DNA of 64,000 bases from Achromobacter xylosoxidans. Its GTDB lineage: Bacteria; Pseudomonadota; Gammaproteobacteria; Burkholderiales; Burkholderiaceae_B. How positions within the stretch are numbered: the first letter of the stretch is position 1; each line of letters starts with the position of its first letter. Of the stretch, positions 8,078 to 16,192 are shown one piece after another. The translations under genes were made by a program, and so were the position numbers. Where the stretch lies: assembly GCF_002192695.1 (NCBI RefSeq), contig NZ_MTLG01000075.1:310001-374000 (forward strand), given 5' to 3'. The notes beneath the pieces are model-generated. The model was not told the origin of the DNA, searched no databases, and saw nothing but the letters and a program-made list of their open reading frames with translations.

Positions 8078-9313
8078 ATGAGCGCGGTATTGAACACCCA
8101 ACCGGGCGCGCAGGCCGCCGCCAGCCACCGCGATCGCGTCGAAGACCAGCTCGGCGCGCACAACTACCATCCCCTCGACGTGGTCATCGCGCGCGGCAGC
8201 GGCGTCTGGCTCTACGACGTGGACGGCCGCAAGTACCTGGATTGCCTGTCGGCCTATTCCGCCGTCAACCAGGGGCATTGCCATCCCGCCATCCTGGCCG
8301 CGATGGCCGAGCAGGCGCAGAAGCTCACGCTGACCTCGCGCGCCTTCCGCCACGACCAGATGGCGCCGTTCTACGAAGACCTGGCGCGCCTGACCGGAGC
8401 GCACAAGGTCCTGCCCATGAACAGCGGCGCGGAAGCCGTGGAAACCGCCATCAAGGCCGTGCGCAAATGGGGCTACGAAGTGCGCGGTGTGCCGGAAAAC
8501 CAGGCCGAGATCATCGTCTGCGCCAACAACTTCCATGGCCGCACGCTGGGCATCGTGGGCTTTTCGACCGATCCCGACGCCTATGGCCACTATGGACCGT
8601 TCGCGCCGGGCTTCAAGATCGTGCCCTTCGGCGACTACGCGGCTTTCGACGCCGCCATCACGCCCAACACGGTGGCTTTCCTGGTGGAGCCGATACAGGG
8701 CGAAGCCGGCGTGGTGCTGCCGCCCCCGGGCTATTTCGCGCGGGTGCGCCAGCGCTGCACCGAACGCGGCATCACGCTGATCCTGGACGAAATCCAGACC
8801 GGCCTGGGCCGTACCGGCAAGCTGCTGGCCGAAGAGCACGAAGGCATCGAAGCCGACGTCACCCTGATCGGCAAGGCGCTGTCCGGCGGCTTCTACCCTG
8901 TGTCGGCGGTGCTGTCCAACGCCGACGTGCTGGGCGTATTCCAGCCCGGCCAGCACGGCAGCACCTTCGGCGGCAACCCGCTGGCCTGCGCCATCGCGCG
9001 CGCGGCGCTGCGCGTGCTGACCGAGGAAGGCATGATCGAAAACGCCGCGGCCATGGGCGCCTACTTCCTGGACCGCCTGCGCACCCTGCCCGGTCCGGTA
9101 CGCGAAGTGCGCGGACGCGGCCTGATGCTGGCCGTGGAACTGGAACCCGACGCCGGCGGCGCGCGCCTGTGGTGCGAACGCCTGCAGGCGCGCGGCATGT
9201 TGGTCAAGGACACGCACGGCCACACGCTGCGCCTGTCGCCGCCCCTGATCGTGACGCGCGAGCAGATCGACTGGGCCTGTGACCAATTGAGCGCGGTACT
9301 ATCCGCCACTTGA
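8078..9313 (+). CDS. rocD: Ornithine--oxo-acid aminotransferase
   Basis: A 411-residue class III PLP aminotransferase. The Schiff-base lysine is Lys266 (LIGKALSGG), and the PLP-ring aspartate is Asp237 ([12 protein letters not shown]). [22 protein letters not shown] is typical of ornithine rather than acetylornithine aminotransferases. It converts ornithine and 2-oxoglutarate to glutamate semialdehyde and glutamate. GGGAGAC precedes ATG 8078. It is followed 22 bases later by arginase, so the pair encodes arginine to ornithine to glutamate semialdehyde catabolism. The proC gene at 29 kb acts on the same P5C intermediate but is not linked. Confidence 0.93.
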   Translation: MSAVLNTQPGAQAAASHRDRVEDQLGAHNYHPLDVVIARGSGVWLYDVDGRKYLDCLSAYSAVNQGHCHPAILAAMAEQAQKLTLTSRAFRHDQMAPFYEDLARLTGAHKVLPMNSGAEAVETAIKAVRKWGYEVRGVPENQAEIIVCANNFHGRTLGIVGFSTDPDAYGHYGPFAPGFKIVPFGDYAAFDAAITPNTVAFLVEPIQGEAGVVLPPPGYFARVRQRCTERGITLILDEIQTGLGRTGKLLAEEHEGIEADVTLIGKALSGGFYPVSAVLSNADVLGVFQPGQHGSTFGGNPLACAIARAALRVLTEEGMIENAAAMGAYFLDRLRTLPGPVREVRGRGLMLAVELEPDAGGARLWCERLQARGMLVKDTHGHTLRLSPPLIVTREQIDWACDQLSAVLSAT

Positions 9314-9335
9314 TGCCCCTACCGGAGTCCGCGAC

Positions 9336-10274
9336 TTGCAGAACACCGCCAACCTGCCCCACCACATCACCCTGATCGGCGCGCCCACCGACATCGGCGC
9401 CGGCGCGCGCGGCGCGTCCATGGGGCCCGAAGCCCTGCGCGTGGCGGACCTGGGCCCGGTCATCGAGGCCCAGGGCTTCCAGGTGACCGACCGCGGCAAC
9501 CTCTACGGCCCCGCCAATCCCTGGCTGCCGCCGGTGGACGGCTACCGCCACCTGGAGGAAGTCGCCGCCTGGAACCGCGCGGTCCACGACGCCGTCTACG
9601 AGGAATTGAGCCAGGGCCGCCTGCCCATCCTGCTGGGCGGCGACCACTGCCTGGGCATAGGCTCGATCAGCGCCGTCGCGCGCCACTGCCGCGCCGCGGG
9701 CAAGAAGCTGCGCGTGCTGTGGCTCGACGCCCATGCCGACTTCAATACCCACGCGCTCACGCCCACCGGCAACATCCACGGCATGCCGGTGGCCTGCCTG
9801 TGCGGCTACGGTCCGGCGCAGATCACCGGCCTGTCCGGCCAGACGCCCGACATCGAGGCGGGCTGGGTGCGGCAGATCGGCATCCGCAGCGTGGACCAAG
9901 GCGAAAAGCGCCTGGTGCATGAGGCCGGCCTGGAAGTCTTCGACATGCGCTACCTGGACGAAATGGGCATGCGCGCCACCATGGAAGCGGCCTTGGCCGG
10001 GCTGGACGCCGACACCCATCTGCATGTCAGTTTCGACGTGGATTTCCTGGACCCGGAAATCGCGCCGGGCGTGGGCACTACCGTCGCCGGCGGCCCCACC
10101 TACCGCGAAGCCCAGCTGTGCATGGAAATGATCGCCGACACCGGCCTGATGCGCTCGCTGGACGTGGTCGAGCTGAACCCGGCCTTCGACGTGCGCAACA
10201 AGACCGCGGAACTGGCGGTGGACCTGATCGAAAGCCTGTTCGGCAAGTCCACGCTGATGCGCCGGGGCTCCTGA
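9336..10274 (+). CDS. rocF: Arginase
   Basis: A 312-residue ureohydrolase that hydrolyses arginine to ornithine and urea with a binuclear Mn centre. The metal ligands are visible: His104 (GGDH), Asp131, His133 and Asp135 (DAHAD), Asp234 and Asp236 (SFDVDFLDP). The initiator appears to be TTG at 9336, with GGAG nine bases upstream and MQNTANLPHHITLIGAPTD as the N-terminus. Coupling to rocD supports arginase over agmatinase or formiminoglutamase. The stop is followed by GC-rich inverted repeats and a small hairpin. Confidence 0.92.
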   Translation: MQNTANLPHHITLIGAPTDIGAGARGASMGPEALRVADLGPVIEAQGFQVTDRGNLYGPANPWLPPVDGYRHLEEVAAWNRAVHDAVYEELSQGRLPILLGGDHCLGIGSISAVARHCRAAGKKLRVLWLDAHADFNTHALTPTGNIHGMPVACLCGYGPAQITGLSGQTPDIEAGWVRQIGIRSVDQGEKRLVHEAGLEVFDMRYLDEMGMRATMEAALAGLDADTHLHVSFDVDFLDPEIAPGVGTTVAGGPTYREAQLCMEMIADTGLMRSLDVVELNPAFDVRNKTAELAVDLIESLFGKSTLMRRGS

Positions 10275-10317
10275 ACCGCCGCCGCGCGCCGTGACGGCGG
10301 CGCGCGGATCCCGCGCC

Positions 10318-10340
10318 GGCTCCCCGTTGGCGGGAGCCTT
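10318..10340 (+). terminator. Weak intrinsic terminator after rocF
   Basis: GGCTCCC (10318-10324) pairs with GGGAGCC (10332-10338) around a 7-base loop and is followed by only TT. A further GC-rich inverted repeat lies at 10275-10307. It lies between rocF and the convergent IclR gene. Confidence 0.45.
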
Positions 10341-10349
10341 GTGCGGCCT

Positions 10350-11090
10350 CTAGCCTTCGCGGCCGAGGCGGATCGTTTCCGCCGCCTCGGTCAACAAGCG
10401 CAGGTTCTCTGCGCGCCTCTCGGCGACCCGCGACGTGGGCCCCGCCATGCACAGCGCGTACCATTCGCCGCCCAGGTCCAGCGCCACCGCCAGCCCGGTC
10501 AGGTCGGCCACGCTTTCGCCGGCATTCTCGGCCCAGCCCCTGGCCGCCGTCCGCTCGACTTCATCCAGCAGCGCCTGGCGCGTGACCAGCGTGCGCTCCG
10601 TGTAGCGTTCGTATTCGGCGTCCGCGAGGATGCTCTCGCGTTCGGCCGGCCCCAGGCGCGCAAGAATGGCCTTGGCCACCGCGCTGGTATGCAAAGGCCG
10701 CCGCACGCCGGGCCGCGTCGCATAGTGCACCGGGTGCGTGGATTCCGCCATGTCCAGGAACAGCACCGCGCCGTCCTGGATCTTGCCCAGCATCACCGTT
10801 TCATTGGCCGCGTCGCGCAACGCCGCGAGCTGCGGGCGCACCCGCTCCATCCACGGATCGCCCGACTGGATCAGCCCGCTCAAGGCCTGCAGCTTGGGCG
10901 TGGGGTAATAGCCCGCGCGGCGCCGGACCTCGTACAGATAACCGCGCGCCACCAGCGTGCGCACCAGCGCCAGGCAGCTGGACATGGGCGCGCCCAGCCC
11001 CTGCGCCAGCTCGGTCAGCGGCATCGGACGCCGCTCCTGGGCGAAGAGTTCGATCAGTTGCAGCGTTCTTGCGACGAGCTTCACTTCCAT
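10350..11090 (-). CDS. IclR family transcriptional regulator
   Basis: 246 residues: N-terminal winged HTH (about 1-65, MPLTELAQGLGAPMSSCLALVRTLVARGYL) and C-terminal IclR effector domain (GAVLFLDMAESTHPVHYATRPGVRRPLHTSAVAKAIL is the family's effector-pocket region). It is divergent from an orphan branched-chain-type receptor and an alcohol dehydrogenase. The 231-base spacer contains three nested palindromes and a good promoter, so local regulation of those two genes is likely. Downstream it converges on rocF. The effector is unknown. Confidence 0.88.
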   Translation of the reverse strand: MEVKLVARTLQLIELFAQERRPMPLTELAQGLGAPMSSCLALVRTLVARGYLYEVRRRAGYYPTPKLQALSGLIQSGDPWMERVRPQLAALRDAANETVMLGKIQDGAVLFLDMAESTHPVHYATRPGVRRPLHTSAVAKAILARLGPAERESILADAEYERYTERTLVTRQALLDEVERTAARGWAENAGESVADLTGLAVALDLGGEWYALCMAGPTSRVAERRAENLRLLTEAAETIRLGREG

Positions 11091-11158
11091 GCGCCGACTC
11101 CTCGCGCGGCATTCCCCAAACCCGCGCGGCCGCGCGTCGGCTTGGGAAATCCACTATG

Positions 11159-11220
11159 TTGACTTTTCACATGTGCGAACCTAAATTCTTGCACAAGAAT
11201 TTTCTTTCACCAATGTGAAA
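11159..11220 (+). promoter_or_regulatory. Sigma-70-like promoter overlapped by three palindromes
   Basis: TTGACT (11159-11164) and TAAATT (11182-11187) are 17 bases apart, a good -35/-10 pair for the receptor gene at 11322. Symmetric elements cover it: CACATGTG at 11168-11175 inside the spacer, a 20-bp palindrome AAATTCTTG-CA-CAAGAATTT at 11183-11202 over the -10 and start region, and TTTCAC-CAAT-GTGAAA at 11205-11220 just downstream. Such placement suggests repression by the divergent IclR protein. Confidence 0.6.
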
Positions 11221-11321
11221 TAATTTTCGGCCAGATGGAGAACTGGCGCGCCGCAAGCAGATACACAGCATCCCAACGACAAACCGATAATTCGGCCCGC
11301 AACGGGCCGGGAGGCAAGCAG

Positions 11322-12530
11322 ATGCGTATCAAACCCCTGTTGGCGGCGCTGGCCGCCTCGCTGGCCGCGTGCGCGGCCCAAGCCCAATCCGACGTGGTGC
11401 GCCTGGGCGTGTCCAACGACCGTTCCGGGATCTATTCGGATCTGGGCGGGCTGGGCTCCGAAATGGCCGTCCGCATGGCGGTCGAGGACTTCGGCGGCAA
11501 GGTCGCCGGCAAGACCGTGGAAGTCATAGGCGCGGACAACCAGAACAAGGCGGACGTGGCCTCGGCCCTGGTCCGCCGCTGGTTCGACACGCAGGGCCTG
11601 GTGGCCGTGGTGGACGGCGGCGCCAGCTCCGCCGGCTTGGCCGCCCAGGGCGTGGCGCGCGAAAAAGGTGGGACCGCGCTCATCAGCGGCGGCTTTGCGG
11701 GCGACTTCAGCGGCAAGCAGTGCAGCAACCTCAGCACCCAATGGGCGCCCGACACCTATGCCCTGGCCAATGCGGTGGTCAAGAGCGTGGTCGAAAGCGG
11801 CGGCAAGTCCTGGTACTTCATCACCACCGATTACGTGTTCGGCAAGTCGCTGGAAGCCAACGCCTCGCGCTTCGTGGACAAGGCGGGCGGCAAGGTGCTG
11901 GGCAGCACGCGCCATCCGCTGGGCGCGCTGGACTTCGCCTCGTTCCTGGTGCAGGCGCAATCCTCCAAGGCCGACGTGGTGGGCCTGGCCAGCGCCGGCG
12001 GCGACCTGGTCAACCTGATCAAGCAGGCCCAGGAGTTCGGGCTCACCGGCGGCAAGCAGCGCATGCTGACCTTCCTGACCTTCATCAACGACGTGCAGGC
12101 GATGGGCCTGCCCGTGGCGCAGGGTCTGACCTTTCCCACCGGCTTCTACTGGGACGCGGACGAGGACACCCGGGCCTGGACCCAGCGCTGGCAGAAAAAA
12201 ATGGGCGTGACGCGCGCGCCTTCGATCGTGCAGGCGCTGAGCTACGTCGCCACCACGCACTACCTGCAAGCCGCCCAGGCCGCCGGCACCTTCGACGGCG
12301 CAACCGTCAACCAGAAGATGCGCGAGTTGCCCATCACCACCAAACTGATCAAGAATGCCCGGGTGCGTCCCGAAGACGGCCGCGTCATCATGGACCTGTA
12401 TCTGGTCGAAGTGAAGAAGCCCGCCGAATCCAAGTACCCCGGCGACTTCTACCGCATCCTGTCCACGGTGCCCGGCGAAAAGGTCTTCGTGTCGCTGGCG
12501 GACAGCGAATGCCCGACTGTAAAGAAATAG
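11322..12530 (+). CDS. Branched-chain-amino-acid-type ABC receptor (orphan LivK-like)
   Basis: A 402-residue type I periplasmic binding protein. The N-terminal leader carries LAAC at 14-17, a lipobox-like sequence, but AQA before QSD (about residue 21) would also fit signal peptidase I; the sorting is therefore open. The mature part starts VVRLGVSNDRSGIYSDLGG and contains DNQNKADVA, as in LivK/UrtA-like receptors of the Peripla_BP_6 group. GGGAGG precedes ATG 11322. No permease or ATPase is adjacent; the next gene is an alcohol dehydrogenase 61 bases on. A ligand metabolised by that enzyme, such as an aromatic or short-chain alcohol or acid, is possible. The liv operon at 23-28 kb could provide the permease. 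Confidence 0.85.
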   Translation: MRIKPLLAALAASLAACAAQAQSDVVRLGVSNDRSGIYSDLGGLGSEMAVRMAVEDFGGKVAGKTVEVIGADNQNKADVASALVRRWFDTQGLVAVVDGGASSAGLAAQGVAREKGGTALISGGFAGDFSGKQCSNLSTQWAPDTYALANAVVKSVVESGGKSWYFITTDYVFGKSLEANASRFVDKAGGKVLGSTRHPLGALDFASFLVQAQSSKADVVGLASAGGDLVNLIKQAQEFGLTGGKQRMLTFLTFINDVQAMGLPVAQGLTFPTGFYWDADEDTRAWTQRWQKKMGVTRAPSIVQALSYVATTHYLQAAQAAGTFDGATVNQKMRELPITTKLIKNARVRPEDGRVIMDLYLVEVKKPAESKYPGDFYRILSTVPGEKVFVSLADSECPTVKK

Positions 12531-12591
12531 CCTAGCCACGCCGTGCTCGCCTTGCGGGCCGGCCGTAAAAACACCCAGGAGGAGACATCCC

Positions 12592-13650
12592 ATGAAGTGC
12601 TATTGCGTCGTGAACTTCCGCGAGCCCCTGCAGGAAATGAACCCGCCCACCCCCACGCCGCAAGGGTCGCAGGTGCTGCTGAAGGTCCGCGCGGCTGGCG
12701 TCTGCCACAGCGATATCCACTTGTGGGAAGGCGGCTACGACCTGGGCCAGGGCCGCACGCTGTCGCTGAAGGACCGCGGCGTGTCGCTGCCGCTGACCAT
12801 GGGCCACGAAACCGTCGGCGCCGTGGTCGCGGCCGGACCCGAGGCGCAAGGCCTGGCCTCCGACCGCAATTACCTGGTCTACCCCTGGATCGGCTGCGGC
12901 AACTGCCCGCCTTGCCTGGCCGGCATGGAGAACCATTGCTCCGCGCCCGCCTGCCTGGGCGTGCACCGCGCCGGCGGCTACGCCGACCACATCCTGGTGC
13001 CGCACCCGCGCTACCTGATCGACATCGGCGACCTGGATCCCGCGCAGATCGCGCCTTACGCCTGCTCCGGGCTCACCACCTATTCGGCGCTGAAGAAGAT
13101 CGGCGCCGACGTGTACCGTTCGCATCCCGTGGTCATCTTCGGCGCGGGCGGCCTGGGCCTGATGAGCCTGACGCTGATCAAGGCCCTGGGCGGCGCGGGC
13201 GCCATCGTCGTCGACATCGACCCGGCCAAGCGCCAGGCCGCGCTGGAAGCCGGCGCGCTCGCCGCCATCGACGGCGCCGCGCCCGATGCCGCGCAGCAGA
13301 TCATCAAGGCGGCCGGCGGCAAGCCCGCGCAGGCGGCCATCGACCTGGTCGGCGCGCCCGCCACCACTTCGCTGGCCTTCGACTTCCTGACCAAGGGCGG
13401 AAAGCTGATCATCGTGGGACTGTTCGGCGGCGCATCGTCCTGGCCGATCGCAATGATCCCCATGAAGGCGCTGTCCATCATCGGCAGCTACGTCGGCAAT
13501 CTGGCCGAGCTGCAGGAATTGATGGAACTGGTGCGGGCCGGCAAGGTGCCGCCCATGCCCGTGCATCGCCATGCGTTGGCCGAAGCCGACAGCGTGCTGG
13601 CCTCGTTGCGGGCCGGCAAGGTAGTGGGTCGGGCGGTGCTGACCAACTGA
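12592..13650 (+). CDS. Zinc-containing alcohol dehydrogenase (MDR family)
   Basis: 352 residues. Catalytic zinc ligands are Cys38 (GVCHSD), His72-Glu73 (GHE) and Cys158 (ACSG). The structural zinc cluster is Cys102, 105, 108 and 116 (CGNCPPCLAGMENHC). The Rossmann motif GAGGLG is at 184-189, followed by VVDID, which favours NAD over NADP. It oxidises a primary or secondary alcohol; the substrate is not determined. AGGAGGAGA gives a strong ribosome site before ATG 12592. It forms an operon with the receptor gene upstream and is convergent with the RES toxin, two bases apart. Confidence 0.92.
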   Translation: MKCYCVVNFREPLQEMNPPTPTPQGSQVLLKVRAAGVCHSDIHLWEGGYDLGQGRTLSLKDRGVSLPLTMGHETVGAVVAAGPEAQGLASDRNYLVYPWIGCGNCPPCLAGMENHCSAPACLGVHRAGGYADHILVPHPRYLIDIGDLDPAQIAPYACSGLTTYSALKKIGADVYRSHPVVIFGAGGLGLMSLTLIKALGGAGAIVVDIDPAKRQAALEAGALAAIDGAAPDAAQQIIKAAGGKPAQAAIDLVGAPATTSLAFDFLTKGGKLIIVGLFGGASSWPIAMIPMKALSIIGSYVGNLAELQELMELVRAGKVPPMPVHRHALAEADSVLASLRAGKVVGRAVLTN

Positions 13651-13652
13651 AG

Positions 13653-14168
13653 TCAGGCGGGTCGCAGGCGCGGATCGTAGATGAAGCGTTCGCGCCGCAC
13701 CACCACCACATGCTCGGCGTCGGGGTGCGCCGGATTGATCAGGAAATTGCAGTCCGGCACGCCCCGGTAAGGCACGATGGCGCTGGGCAGTTCCAGCAGC
13801 GCCGACACGCCGGACTGCACCCAGTTGTCGCCCACCGCCTGAGACGCTTCGGCGAAAGGCACGGCGTCCCAGAACGGATAGTCCTCGTGCAACTGCGTCA
13901 GGCTCAGCGCCTGACGGGCTTCGTATAGGGCGCGCGGCACCGCCAGCTCGATCAGATAGCGGTTGGCCTGCTCGGACGCGCGGGCCGCGAAGTGCACCAC
14001 CGTTTCCAGCGCCGCCAGCGCCACGCTGGCCGAGGCGTAGACCACCGCCGTGCCCGGACTGTTGTAGCGCCCGCCCACGGCCGCGGCGCCCGCCCCGCTC
14101 AGGTCGTCGGCGCGGTATTTGCCTGCGGTAGTCCCGATACGCCAGATCGAAACGCTGTCGTCCGTCAT
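13653..14168 (-). CDS. RES-domain toxin of a type II toxin-antitoxin pair
   Basis: 171 residues, the usual size of RES toxins. The pattern WRIG...GGRYNSPGTAVVYASASVALAALETVVH near the N-terminus is the RES domain hallmark: conserved Arg and Tyr, then Ser and Glu. RES toxins of the Xre-RES class phosphorolyse or degrade NAD+ and stop growth. The start at 14168 overlaps the antitoxin stop by four bases (ATGA), in the normal antitoxin-first order. All of the domain appears intact, so an active toxin is likely. Confidence 0.9.
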   Translation of the reverse strand: MTDDSVSIWRIGTTAGKYRADDLSGAGAAAVGGRYNSPGTAVVYASASVALAALETVVHFAARASEQANRYLIELAVPRALYEARQALSLTQLHEDYPFWDAVPFAEASQAVGDNWVQSGVSALLELPSAIVPYRGVPDCNFLINPAHPDAEHVVVVRRERFIYDPRLRPA

Positions 14169-14632
14169 GCGTAGACGCCCGCCGCGGCGCGCGCCAGCGT
14201 GTCCTCGACGATGCGGCTGCTGGCGTCGGACGTCAGCAGAGACAACGGCTTGACGTTGCCCAGCGCGGGCACCGGCGTGTTCAGCCAGGCGACCGCCTCC
14301 TCGTCGCTGCCCAGCACCTGGCGCGCCACCCGCGCCACCCGCGCGACGCGGGCCAGGCGGTCGGATTCGCCCAGCGGCAGCATCAGGCCTTCACGGCTCC
14401 AGCGCGACAGCGAAGCCGCCTTGACCTCGGTGATGGCCATGATTTCAGACTTGGGCACCTGCAGGTAGTCGGCGGCGTCGTCCACCATCTGCGCGGGCAG
14501 GCCGCGGCGCACGTCGCGCGCCATGTCGACCAGGGGGCTGTCGACCAGGCTGCGGAACAACTGCTTGGCGCGCGCCGCGGCATGGCGCGACGGACGCTTG
14601 GCGGGGGTTTTTTCGAGGGCGGCTACGCTCAT
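14165..14632 (-). CDS. Xre/MbcA/ParS-type (DUF2384) antitoxin
   Basis: 155 residues. The N-terminal part is a degenerate helix-turn-helix (about 45-80, LQVPKSEIMAITEVKAASLSRW), and the C-terminal DUF2384 region includes LGSDEEAVAWLNTPVPALGNVKPLSLL, the toxin-binding segment. GGAG lies eight bases before ATG 14632, which decides the start over an in-frame ATG at 14662. Residues around 103-112 show VAR repeated three times in tandem, encoded by near-identical 9-base units. It neutralises the RES protein and, with it, represses the promoter upstream, where overlapping palindromes occur. Confidence 0.9.
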   Translation of the reverse strand: MSVAALEKTPAKRPSRHAAARAKQLFRSLVDSPLVDMARDVRRGLPAQMVDDAADYLQVPKSEIMAITEVKAASLSRWSREGLMLPLGESDRLARVARVARVARQVLGSDEEAVAWLNTPVPALGNVKPLSLLTSDASSRIVEDTLARAAAGVYA

Positions 14633-14676
14633 GGCCTGGCTCCTGCAAGTCTGGGCGTCCACGGCGGCGGACGCAC

Positions 14677-14715
14677 CATGAATTCCAAATTGAATTCATG
14701 ATATCCCATTTGGAA
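14677..14715. promoter_or_regulatory. Overlapping palindromic operators upstream of the Xre-RES genes
   Basis: A perfect inverted repeat with 9-bp arms CATGAATTC and GAATTCATG, 6 bases apart, occupies 14677-14700. A second pair, TTCCAAAT (14683-14690) and ATTTGGAA (14708-14715), is interleaved with it. The segment lies 45 bases upstream of the antitoxin start, the place expected for autoregulation by the toxin-antitoxin complex. Confidence 0.6.
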
Positions 14716-14827
14716 ACACCGCCACAAGATCCGTCCCTAACAATGCCATGCCTCCGGATCGGCGCCGGATTTGGGCATATCATAGGCGGCTGTAACACGA
14801 TTGATCAGACACTTATAAGGACTGGCG

Positions 14828-15205
14828 ATGACGGACCGGCAGCTGACGATACTCGCGGCGTTGAATCTCATGGTGGCGGTGGGCGCGGGAGCCTTTGGCG
14901 CCCATGGCCTCAAGCGCATGCTCACGCCGGAACTGCTGTCGGTCTGGCAGACCGGCGTGCTCTATCACCTGATCCATGCGCTGGGTCTGTTCGTCGTCGC
15001 GCTGCTGGGCGCGCGCTACGGCTCGTCCCTGCTGTCGGCGGCCGGCGTGGTGATGTTCGTCGGCATCGTGCTGTTCTGCGGCAGCCTGTATGTGCTGTCC
15101 TTGACCGGCACGCACTGGCTGGGCGCCGTCACGCCTTTTGGCGGCGTCGCCTTCCTGGCGGCATGGGCCATGGTCGCGCTGGCGGCCTATCGCGCCCAGG
15201 GCTGA
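14828..15205 (+). CDS. DUF423 family small inner-membrane protein
   Basis: 125 residues with four hydrophobic segments. The N-terminal GAFGAHGLK is the signature of the DUF423/YgdD family, and GVLYHLIHALGLF and LTGTHWLGAVTPFGG are its other conserved parts. These proteins sit in the inner membrane; their function is not established. ATAAGGA before ATG 14828 could serve as ribosome site. It is followed by an EamA transporter 65 bases later in the same direction and divergent from the toxin-antitoxin pair. Confidence 0.88.
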   Translation: MTDRQLTILAALNLMVAVGAGAFGAHGLKRMLTPELLSVWQTGVLYHLIHALGLFVVALLGARYGSSLLSAAGVVMFVGIVLFCGSLYVLSLTGTHWLGAVTPFGGVAFLAAWAMVALAAYRAQG

Positions 15206-15270
15206 ATCCCTTTCCTTCCCTCTTTCTTTCCCTTCCAGGCGGCCGGAACCGCCGCCCTCCCAGGCTGTAG

Positions 15271-16185
15271 ATGTCCACCTCTTCCGTACTCCCCGCCGCC
15301 CAGACCCAATCCGCCGCAGCAGGCATCGCCTGTGTGGTGGGCGGCATCTTCTTCCTGACCTTGAGCGACGCCAACGCTAAATGGCTGGGCGCCCACTACA
15401 ACCCGCTGCAGATCCTGTTCCTGCGCGCGCTGATCGCGCTGCCCTTCGTCGCCGGGCTGGCCCTGTGGCTGGGCGGACGCCGGGTGTTGCGCACCGCCCA
15501 TCCCGGCCTGCACCTGGCGCGCGGCGCCATCAACGTGGTGTCGGCCTATTGCTTCTATCTGGGCCTGCGCACGCTGCCGCTGGCCGAGGCCACCGCCATC
15601 GCCTTCGCCGCGCCCTTGTTCGTGACCGCGCTGTCCGTGCTGGTCCTGAAAGAGCGCGTGGACGGCAAGCGCTGGCTGGCCGTGCTGGCCGGCTTTGCCG
15701 GCGTGCTGATCGTGGTGCGGCCGGGCGCCGACACCTTCCAGGCGGCAACCCTGCTGCCGCTGGTCACCGCGATGCTCTATGGGGTGATGATGATCACGGC
15801 GCGCGGCATCAACCGCAACGAAGGCATGCTGACGACCACGCTCTACATCGTGCTGGGCCAGCTGGTCTGCAGCGCGGTTGCCCTGCCCCTGGTCTGGGAG
15901 CCGCCGGCGGCGGCCGACCTGCCGTACTTCGGCGCGGTGGCGCTGTTCAGCACACTGGGCCTGGCGCTGATCACCCAGGGATTCCGCATCGGGCCCGCCT
16001 CGGTGGTCGCGCCCTTCGACTATACCGGGCTGATCTGGGCCACCGTCCTGGGCTGGATCTTCTGGCAAGAGGCGCCGGATGCCTATGCCTACCTGGGCTC
16101 GCTCTTCATCGCCGGCAGCGGCGTCTACATCGCCGTGCGCGAAGCCCGCGCCAAGTCCAGGAGCCGCAAGCCGGCCAAAGCCTGA
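15271..16185 (+). CDS. EamA/DMT family transporter
   Basis: 304 residues with about ten transmembrane segments arranged as two EamA repeats (roughly 15-150 and 160-295). LRTLPLAEATAIAFAAPLFVTALSVLVLKERV at the end of the first repeat and GLIWATVLGWIFWQEAPDAYAYLGSLFIAGSGVYI in the second are typical of the RhaT/YdcZ-like DMT exporters that export or import metabolites. A basic tail follows. The substrate is unknown. It may be co-transcribed with the DUF423 gene and is convergent with a GST gene seven bases later. Confidence 0.87.
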   Translation: MSTSSVLPAAQTQSAAAGIACVVGGIFFLTLSDANAKWLGAHYNPLQILFLRALIALPFVAGLALWLGGRRVLRTAHPGLHLARGAINVVSAYCFYLGLRTLPLAEATAIAFAAPLFVTALSVLVLKERVDGKRWLAVLAGFAGVLIVVRPGADTFQAATLLPLVTAMLYGVMMITARGINRNEGMLTTTLYIVLGQLVCSAVALPLVWEPPAAADLPYFGAVALFSTLGLALITQGFRIGPASVVAPFDYTGLIWATVLGWIFWQEAPDAYAYLGSLFIAGSGVYIAVREARAKSRSRKPAKA

Positions 16186-16192
16186 GGCCCGG

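Noticed and set aside
14326-14352. Near-identical 9-base units considered as part of a larger tandem or CRISPR-like array
   Set aside because: Only three imperfect units, all in frame inside the antitoxin gene; no spacers or cas genes.
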